Below are positions 8,726-13,414 of a stretch of DNA of 13,414 bases, piece after piece (the first letter of the stretch is position 1; each line of letters begins with the position of its first letter). Source of the DNA: Thalassiosira profunda (lineage: Eukaryota > Bacillariophyta > Thalassiosirophyceae > Thalassiosirales > Thalassiosiraceae); assembly GCA_036939355.1 (NCBI GenBank), contig JALLAP010003277.1, positions 1 to 13,414 on the forward strand, read 5' to 3'. The notes below the pieces were generated by a model. That model was not told where the DNA came from. It was given only the letters and a program-made list of their open reading frames with translations, and searched no databases. The position numbers and the translations under genes were made by a program.

Positions 8726-8764
8726 TTCGCAAGCTAAAGAATTAGCTGTGTGTATCAATCTGCG
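8726..8764. repeat. 39-bp direct repeat, copy 2 (gene-borne copy)
   Basis: This copy includes the last seven codons' worth of sequence and the taa stop (8742-8744) of the minus-strand gene, plus 16 nt of its 3' flank. It is presumably the parental copy, with 8621-8659 the duplicate. The offset between copies is 105 bp. Confidence 0.9.
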
Positions 8765-9080
8765 GCATCTTTCCATCAGCATCGTCATTGCTGAGCAAGA
8801 GGCGCAGCTTCTCTGCACTCTCTTTGGTCAGGTCGTCCGCGAAGTCGGCTGGTAGCTGATCGCGGATTCGCGACGCAACAGAGCCGGCACCAGGAGCACC
8901 CAGCTGCAGAAGAGCCTTGTCAGATACCTCACTCATGCGACGATGTTCGGCGACAATCGAAGCGAACTTGCCCAAAGCACTAACAGGGTCAGCGCCCCCC
9001 CTGACGGCTTCCACGGCTCCCTTCAGTTCCGCTTTGAGTAATGGAAAGAAGGCACCGTCACCATGATTGTCGGCGCTCAT
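8742..9080 (-). CDS. Small unrecognised protein (112 aa), intronless
   Basis: The first ATG in the open frame is at 9080, and the stop is taa at 8742-8744, giving MSADNHGDGAFFP...PQIDTHS. The frame stays open upstream to about 9150, but only with a non-ATG start, so 9080 is chosen. The protein is Ala/Leu/Asp-rich and looks mostly helical (KAELKGAVEAVR, EVSDKALLQLG, DDLTKESAEKLRLLLS). There is no signal peptide, membrane segment or known motif that I can see. It lies in tandem, on the same strand, downstream of the NIFK/Nop15-like gene, 237 bp from that stop. Its 3' end is duplicated and followed by long G/C homopolymers. Regular codon use and helix pattern support a real gene, but expression is unproven and no family is recognised. 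Confidence 0.55.
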   Translation of the reverse strand: MSADNHGDGAFFPLLKAELKGAVEAVRGGADPVSALGKFASIVAEHRRMSEVSDKALLQLGAPGAGSVASRIRDQLPADFADDLTKESAEKLRLLLSNDDADGKMPQIDTHS

Positions 9081-9317
9081 CCCGACGCCCCCATGGCAAC
9101 CAGCGCAGCAGCCGGCACCGTTCGCGCGTCTCGAGTAGCTGCTCACTGATTTGCAACTCTAATTCTACACACTTCATCTAAGGCACAATAGACCCACTTG
9201 CTGCCACCTTGCTCCTCCCCCGTCTCTGTCTGGTCGCCCTTCCTCCCTAAATGTCCCCGACACAAAAAGCCACCTTCGCAAAATATCAGAGTACAACTCT
9301 CAGGTACCTTGAAGCAA

Positions 9318-10415
9318 TCATTTGGCCGACTTCTTTTTCTTCTTCTTCTTCGACGACGCCTTCGCCGCCGGGGCCTCTTTGGGTTCGGGCGTTGCATCGT
9401 TTTCCTTCTCCTCCTCGGCATTCTCCACGCTCTCTCGCTTCGACTTCTTGGCGCTCTTTTTCTTCTTCTTCTCCGACTTTGGCCTGGGCGTCGCCGCCTC
9501 TTCCGCTGCATCGTTTGCTCCGTCGTCTCCTTCGCCGACATCGGACAGCTTTCGCTTCTTCTCTGCAACCGTCTCCACCTCCGCCCCCTCCTCGCCCTCC
9601 ATACACTTGGCGCCGGCGGCATACCCCGGAAAGTCGTAATCGATCCCCAACGCCGCCAGCTTCTTCCGCTTCCGCTCCTCCCGCTCGACCAGCTTGGCCG
9701 TGATCCCCTTCAAAGCCTCCGCGGACCGCTTCTTGTTCGCCTCCGCCCGGTGCGCCTTCTGCTTGTCCGCCTTCGTCAATACCCTCTTGGGTTTCTTGAA
9801 CATTAGCTCGTGCACCCTGTCGTTGGGGAGCAGGTGGCACACCAATCGCTTCTCCAGGAGGAAGTAGCCGCTCATCGCATCCGCTACGATTTTCGCAACC
9901 TCCGCATCGGCGAATTCCACGAAGGCGTAGCCTCTCGAGCGTCCCGTCTTGGTGGAGCGGGAGACGCGGCAGCGGGATACGTTGCCGAATTGGTTCAGGA
10001 AGGTGCGCAGTTCCGTGTCCTCGAAGCCTGCAGGGAGGTGGCCGAGGTAGATGACGCGCGAGGGCTGGTGGGGGTCGGCGTCGTTCGGGGCGGACGATGG
10101 CTGCTTCTTCCTGGCCTTGCGCTTGGCGCCCTTGCCCGCGCGCTTGGACGAGATGGCCTCCGGCTGTTCGGCGTCGCTCTCATCGGTGTCGGAGTGGTCG
10201 GGATCTGCGGATGGAGGGAACAGGGGTTGTCAGAGAGGGTTCGACAGAAGAAGATTGAGATGTGCACATCAGCAGATTTCAGATGGATACCGCGGATCCG
10301 CGCCCACCGGGGCGACACGCGCCAATGCCTCGGGCGAGCACACCACAACAAATTCAGGCGCACCTTGGATCGAGGCGAGCTTGGCCTCGAGGCTGCGGTG
10401 GAGGGACTTCACCAT
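9318..10415 (-). CDS. NIFK/Nop15-type nucleolar RRM protein, two exons
   Basis: Exon 1 is 10415-10364 and exon 2 is 10204-9318, separated by a 159-nt intron (gtgcgc...cgcag, phase 1). The product is 312 aa; human NIFK is about 293. The start MVKSLHRSLEAKLASIQ has a favourable ccATGG context. Residues 18-65 are an acidic then Lys-rich linker. An RRM covers about 67-145, with RNP2 IYLGHL (69-74) and RNP1 RGYAFVEF (108-115). Directly after it comes MSGYFLLEKRLVCHLLP and NDRVHELMF, the post-RRM segment typical of NIFK/Nop15. The C-terminal third is Lys/Glu-rich with poly-Lys blocks, suitable for nucleolar targeting. Yeast Nop15 acts in pre-60S assembly and processing of the ITS2 region; that role here is inferred from family membership. 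The gene is divergent from the lumen-protein gene. Confidence 0.88.
10205..10363 (-). other. Intron of the NIFK/Nop15-like gene (159 nt)
   Basis: The minus-strand donor gtgcgc and the acceptor ccgcag, with a pyrimidine-rich stretch before it, join g to at, giving Asp in ASIQ-DPDHSDTDE. The intron contains an in-frame tga, so it must be removed for the RRM to be read. It is the longest intron in the window. Confidence 0.85.
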
Positions 10416-10713
10416 GGTTGCATTGCCTGCTTGTGGTTGGCGGCTGGCCTCGCTCAGCTGTCTTCCGACTTTTGGTGGAGGTGAATGAATCGTCTGGCCG
10501 CACAGCCCCAAGCTTCATCACAGCGTGTTGTTCAAGCTTCAAGAACCGCGCACAAAAACAAAGTTCCGCGAACACGTGAAAATTCGCCAGCGCCGCCACG
10601 TCCGAAATGACGGCGCAGACCAACAACACGAGGCCATCCAGGGAGCGGCGGCAATCCCACGCTCACAATTTCCCTTGCAGCTGCTCCCCACTCGCCCCCG
10701 AAGACGACCAACC
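10416..10713. promoter_or_regulatory. Shared divergent promoter region
   Basis: These 298 bp lie between the start codons of a ribosome-biogenesis gene (minus strand) and a plastid lumen-protein gene (plus strand), so both promoters and 5' UTRs must fit here. No clear TATA box is seen. It contains the doubled-sided motif aattcgccagcgccgccacgtc, shown here only to 10578-10599, and a pyrimidine-rich stretch close to the plus-strand start. Confidence 0.5.
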
Positions 10714-11369
10714 ATGGCCTCCTCTAAGAGCGCCGTCGCGTCTATCCTGCTGCTGCTTTCCGCGGTCCTCGGGCTGTCTTCTTCCTTCCTCGTCGACGCG
10801 TTCCAAACCCAACCCCGGCCGTCGACCTCGTGCCTTTCTGCCACCCGCCTCCACGAATCCTGCGATGGGCGGAGACAATTTCTGAGCCGCGGCGCCGGCG
10901 CCGCCCTGTCGATCCTCGCTGGCGGGACAATAGCAGGCCGGCCGGCGGAGGCGTCTTATTCGGCGTACACGCACCGCGAGGAGGATTGGAAGGCGCGGGC
11001 AGAAAAAGGAGGTGAGCATTCTTGAGTGACTCTTTCAACACTGGTTTGTAAAGACTATTATGCTCACTTGTTGCAACTCCAACCACCGCATGGCAAACAG
11101 AGGTCAAATACTCGAACGCCCGCCAGCTGCGACAGCAGCTCCGAGAAATCGCACCGATGAACGACGAGGGATCGAAAATCTTCTGCCCCAACGGAGCCTC
11201 GGCGGCCGTATCGCCCCTCATGGAGAACAAGTGCGGCGACCGGCAGGCGCTCCCGAGCGTGTACGGACGGGCGGACGATGCGATGGGGAACAGCGTCCCG
11301 GGCTTCGGCGCGAATTCGCAAACGTTGCGGGCCGAGCTGAATGCGCAGGCGTACTTCCGGGACAATTGA
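10714..11369 (+). CDS. Thylakoid-lumen protein, bipartite targeting plus Tat signal, two exons
   Basis: Exons are 10714-11011 and 11101-11369, with an 89-nt intron (gtgagc...aacag, phase 1). The product is 188 aa. Residues 1-29 are a signal peptide (ASILLLLSAVLGLSSS) ending VDA-F at residue 30, the ASAFAP-like junction of diatom plastid precursors. A transit region follows, then a twin-arginine signal (RRQFLSRGAGAAL, Arg53-Arg54) with cleavage after AEA (78-80). The mature part is about 108 aa, with two cysteines (FCPNG and NKCGDR), starts SYSAYTHREEDWKAR and has the conserved-looking REIAPMNDEGSKIFCPNG. It should therefore be imported folded into the thylakoid lumen by the Tat route. A photosystem-associated role is plausible from location and size, but I cannot name the family, and it does not look like PsbU, PsbV, PsbQ or PsaN. 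Confidence 0.85.
11012..11100 (+). other. Intron of the lumen-protein gene (89 nt)
   Basis: The donor gtgagc and the acceptor aaacag join g to ag, giving Glu in RAEKG-E-VKYSNARQ. Without splicing the frame stops within five codons. The alternative AG two bases downstream breaks the frame. Confidence 0.88.
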
Positions 11370-12050
11370 ACATTGATTCTGCGGAGGGAACTGGAGGGTG
11401 GAAAAATTTTGCGAAGCACGCCATCCTGCAGTTCTTGGCTAGCAAGCAATGTGTGTCTGTCTTAGTTTTTGCCTGAGGATATTGAGATGGCGGGAACAGG
11501 CACGTGTGGAGGAACTTGTGAGGGGCCCCAACTTTCACTTGCGAATGTCTAGGTACTTCGGTTGGCTGGAGACTGAAACTGAAATGCACTTAGGAGGGAG
11601 CTCTCGGATCACACAATCAGAGAGTGTACCAAATGCAACGAGAGAAACATAATAGAGAGAAATGTTAGATTATTTCGCTGATCTCAACACACGGCGCCGG
11701 TGGATGAAGGGAGAGGACACGCATACCAAGGCAACAAATGCGTTGATGTATCAAAAGTTTGCAGCAGTCTGTTCAAGAAGTCCTATCAATTGAGTCAACG
11801 GGCAACCGTGCATCCCCAATAAGAGATGGAAGTTGGTGTTGTGGATAATATGAGAGAAGTTGGTGTACTCATATCACACAATCTTTTCCTAGAAACAGGC
11901 AAATCAGCAGGTACATACCAACCAGTGCAAGCTCGGTTGTATCAATTACCCAAATCTGCCAGCCTCACTGATACCATCAACATGCTTGCAATCTTGCTGC
12001 TCCAGTCTTAGTCTTCGCTCCTTATCCTCTGCCCCCCCTCTGCCGCAATA
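11370..12050. other. 3' flank of lumen-protein gene, no gene seen
   Basis: This stretch is AT-richer than the coding DNA and has frequent stops in all frames. Short open frames (for example 11826-12011) lack codon bias or recognisable motifs. It should contain the 3' UTR of the lumen-protein gene. No canonical AATAAA is clear; an ataatagag occurs near 11650. No tRNA-like or other structured RNA was recognised. Confidence 0.55.
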
Positions 12051-12057
12051 ACCCTTT

Positions 12058-12135
12058 CCCCTCAAATTAACCCCTCAAGATTAACCCTAAGGGGCGATTA
12101 CCCCTTGAAGAAGAAATGTCTCAACGACATTTGAG
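12058..12135. repeat. Cluster of short tandem and inverted repeats
   Basis: A 13-14 bp near-tandem repeat, cccctcaaattaa (12058-12070) and cccctcaagattaa (12071-12084), is followed by a 6-bp stem aagggg/cccctt (12089-12094 with 12101-12106, loop cgatta). Next comes a 7-bp stem aaatgtc/gacattt (12114-12120 with 12126-12132, loop tcaac). Two adjacent hairpins in a gene-free region could be a remnant of a small transposable element or a transcript end structure; neither can be shown here. Confidence 0.5.
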
Positions 12136-13175
12136 GAACATCACAGTTGCATTTCTCCGACACATCTGATGAGAAGGATGCAAATGCAAAAGCTAGCTTT
12201 GCGCGCGGGAGAATTAATGGCGCGAACGATTCCTAATACTAAAATAATGCACAGCGACATTCCCTTGACACAACCGATTCACAAAATCTCAAGATAGTCC
12301 GACCGAAGTCCGAACGACTTCAACCATCCCAAAAATGAGACGCCAACGAGATTTGCAAATGTCACACGTGGCCTTCCGTTTCTAAAACAGCTCAGCAGCG
12401 TTGGATATCACGGAGGAATCAGTAATATATATTGACCGAACGTGTTCTCTGAGTGCCGTTTTGCAGACCTTTTGCCGGCCTTTCGCGTGGCGTGGAACCA
12501 CGTGTGGAAATATCGAGGGAAGGAGGAACTTGAAGTGCGCCGGGACTGTGCATTAGAAACGGGGTAATTTGACGTAAATGTCGGAAAGATTGGCATTCTG
12601 GGGGGTTCATCCACCCTCCGTTTTTATTTTACACATCATAAATATCAACAATTTATTACAAACTGGGGGGACCAAAGTATCTCCTCAACCTCACATTTCT
12701 ACAAACTAATGTTGACCGAAACTTCAAGGGAACTTCCGGCTTTGTGTCTCTGTGGACTCCTCAACGTAGGAACACGTAGCCTTTCTCGGTAGAGAAGGGA
12801 CACGTCGCCTGGTAAAAAAGGTTCTGCCGCTTAACACGGAACCGCACGATTTTGCCATGTTCCCCGCCCGCGCCGCGGCTCATTTTTCACCACAGCGGCG
12901 CGGTGCATGCACCCCACTGGAACTTGGTCGCCCACCCCCCGTTGGACGATAACAACGCCGCGGCGTGCCCACCCCCCGTCGCCCTCTCGTCGACGCTCGC
13001 GGCCGTCCTCGGATCGACGGCAGCAGCACCGAATCAGAACGGCCCAACGGCGGCGGCGAATCAGGCGGAATCTCCCGAGCATGCGATAGCCCGCGGTCCA
13101 CCCCTTCACCCTTCACACATCCACGCTCACCGCTATTCATCCATCCCACCCCCCGCCGACACCCTCACGCGCTAG
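12136..13175. other. Gene-free region, AT-rich then C-rich
   Basis: From 12136 to about 12850 the sequence is moderately AT-rich with no open frame that starts at ATG and looks like protein. From 12850 it turns C-rich and low complexity, giving Pro/Ala/Arg-rich frames on both strands (such as 12852-13175) that look like compositional noise. The change in composition may mark the approach to another gene beyond the right edge. No RNA gene or transposon was recognised. Confidence 0.5.
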
Positions 13176-13414
13176 CTACCCATCCCGCCGCTCATCGACC
13201 ACCCCGGCGACCACCACCGTTTTGCATTCCCATCTAATATCTTTCTCACTCGCAAAAAAAAACGTGCGGTCAGGAAGCAAGTTCAAGGCGCCGAGCAGGA
13301 TTTGCACGCTCTGTTTGACACCCGCCCACTTCTCATCGCGGTTGCACCGAGGAAGATCAGTTCAACCGCCCCACAATCGACGGCCGGCCTCACCAAAAGG
13401 ATTCGCCGCCGCGC
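13176..13414. other. Right edge, possible partial gene, strand uncertain
   Basis: On the plus strand a frame without ATG stays open from 13176 to the edge. After about 13272 it reads like protein (KQVQGAEQDLHALFDTRP, then LLIAVAPRKIS). On the minus strand a segment ending at a tga near 13246 reads DEKWAGVKQSVQILLGALN and is also protein-like. Only one can be coding at most. A run of nine A at 13254-13262 interrupts any simple promoter reading. I cannot decide the strand or name a product. Confidence 0.25.

Larger units (their letters stand above)
8127..8741. other. Intergenic region with G homopolymers and duplicated gene end
   Basis: This is the 5' flank of the secreted-protein gene and the 3' flank of the small minus-strand gene. 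It has a TATA-like tatatataaaa at 8431-8441, about 305 bp from the nearest start and so uncertain as a promoter element. From 8595 onward it holds G runs and a direct repeat, listed separately. Open frames here (poly-Gly or poly-Pro) come only from the homopolymers. Confidence 0.6.

Noticed and set aside
8621..8764. CRISPR-like repeat-spacer arrangement
   Set aside because: There are only two copies, the 'spacer' is a G homopolymer, and the repeat is a copied gene end in a eukaryotic context.
8532..8855. Glycine-rich (plus) and proline-rich (minus) frames over the G runs
   Set aside because: They arise only because G homopolymers translate as Gly or Pro. They have no independent support.
9081..9146. 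N-terminal extension of the small protein containing a CxxCH haem-like motif (CAGCH)
   Set aside because: It needs a GTG start, which is not expected in a eukaryotic nuclear gene. The first ATG is at 9080, and the motif sits outside any supported reading.
12050..12110. Telomere-like taaccc/ccctaa motifs
   Set aside because: Only a few imperfect, irregularly spaced units are present, not a TTAGGG-type array. They are better described as short local repeats.
12590..12625. tRNA T-arm-like gggttcatccaccc
   Set aside because: The loop lacks the invariant A after GTTCR, and no matching D-arm, anticodon arm or acceptor stem could be found around it.
12852..13175. 107-aa plus-strand frame
   Set aside because: It is Pro/Ala/His-rich, overlaps equally long frames on both strands, and has no motif or splice support. 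It reads as noise from C-rich DNA.

Overview
The window reads as nuclear DNA of a unicellular photosynthetic stramenopile, most likely a centric diatom (Thalassiosira-like; this is inference). The reasons are compact genes with few short GT-AG introns (80-159 nt), GC-rich coding DNA, and a plastid precursor at 10714-11369 that has an N-terminal signal peptide with an 'AF' junction followed by a twin-arginine thylakoid-lumen signal. That arrangement is typical of plastids of secondary red-algal origin. I see no bacterial operon, CRISPR array, rRNA, tRNA or recognisable transposon.

Layout: (1) 1-853 is a G-rich leader region with one weak minus-strand small-gene candidate (288-499). (2) 854-6888 (+) is a very large anoctamin/TMEM16-family membrane protein in four exons. 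It has a long Ser/Arg-rich N-terminus, a probable split PH-like region, the anoctamin cytosolic and membrane domains, and a low-complexity C-terminal tail. A single N at 5835 breaks the frame just after the last membrane helix. (3) 7123-8126 (-) is a convergent three-exon gene for a secreted cysteine-rich protein of unknown function. (4) 8127-8741 is intergenic, with two long G homopolymers (22 and 53 G) and a 39-bp direct repeat that copies the 3' end of the next gene. (5) 8742-9080 (-) is a small unrecognised protein. (6) 9318-10415 (-) is an RRM protein of the NIFK/Nop15 type (60S ribosome assembly) in two exons. (7) 10714-11369 (+), divergent from it, is a two-exon thylakoid-lumen protein. 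(8) 11370-13414 has no convincing gene; it holds a cluster of small repeats and hairpins near 12058-12135 and an open frame running off the right edge.

The genes look like independent eukaryotic transcription units, not a shared pathway. The points most worth a second look are the anoctamin, which is unusually long and appears to have lost about half of its canonical calcium ligands, the G-tract/3'-end duplication, the lumen protein, and two 81-nt introns that carry no stop and keep frame if retained.
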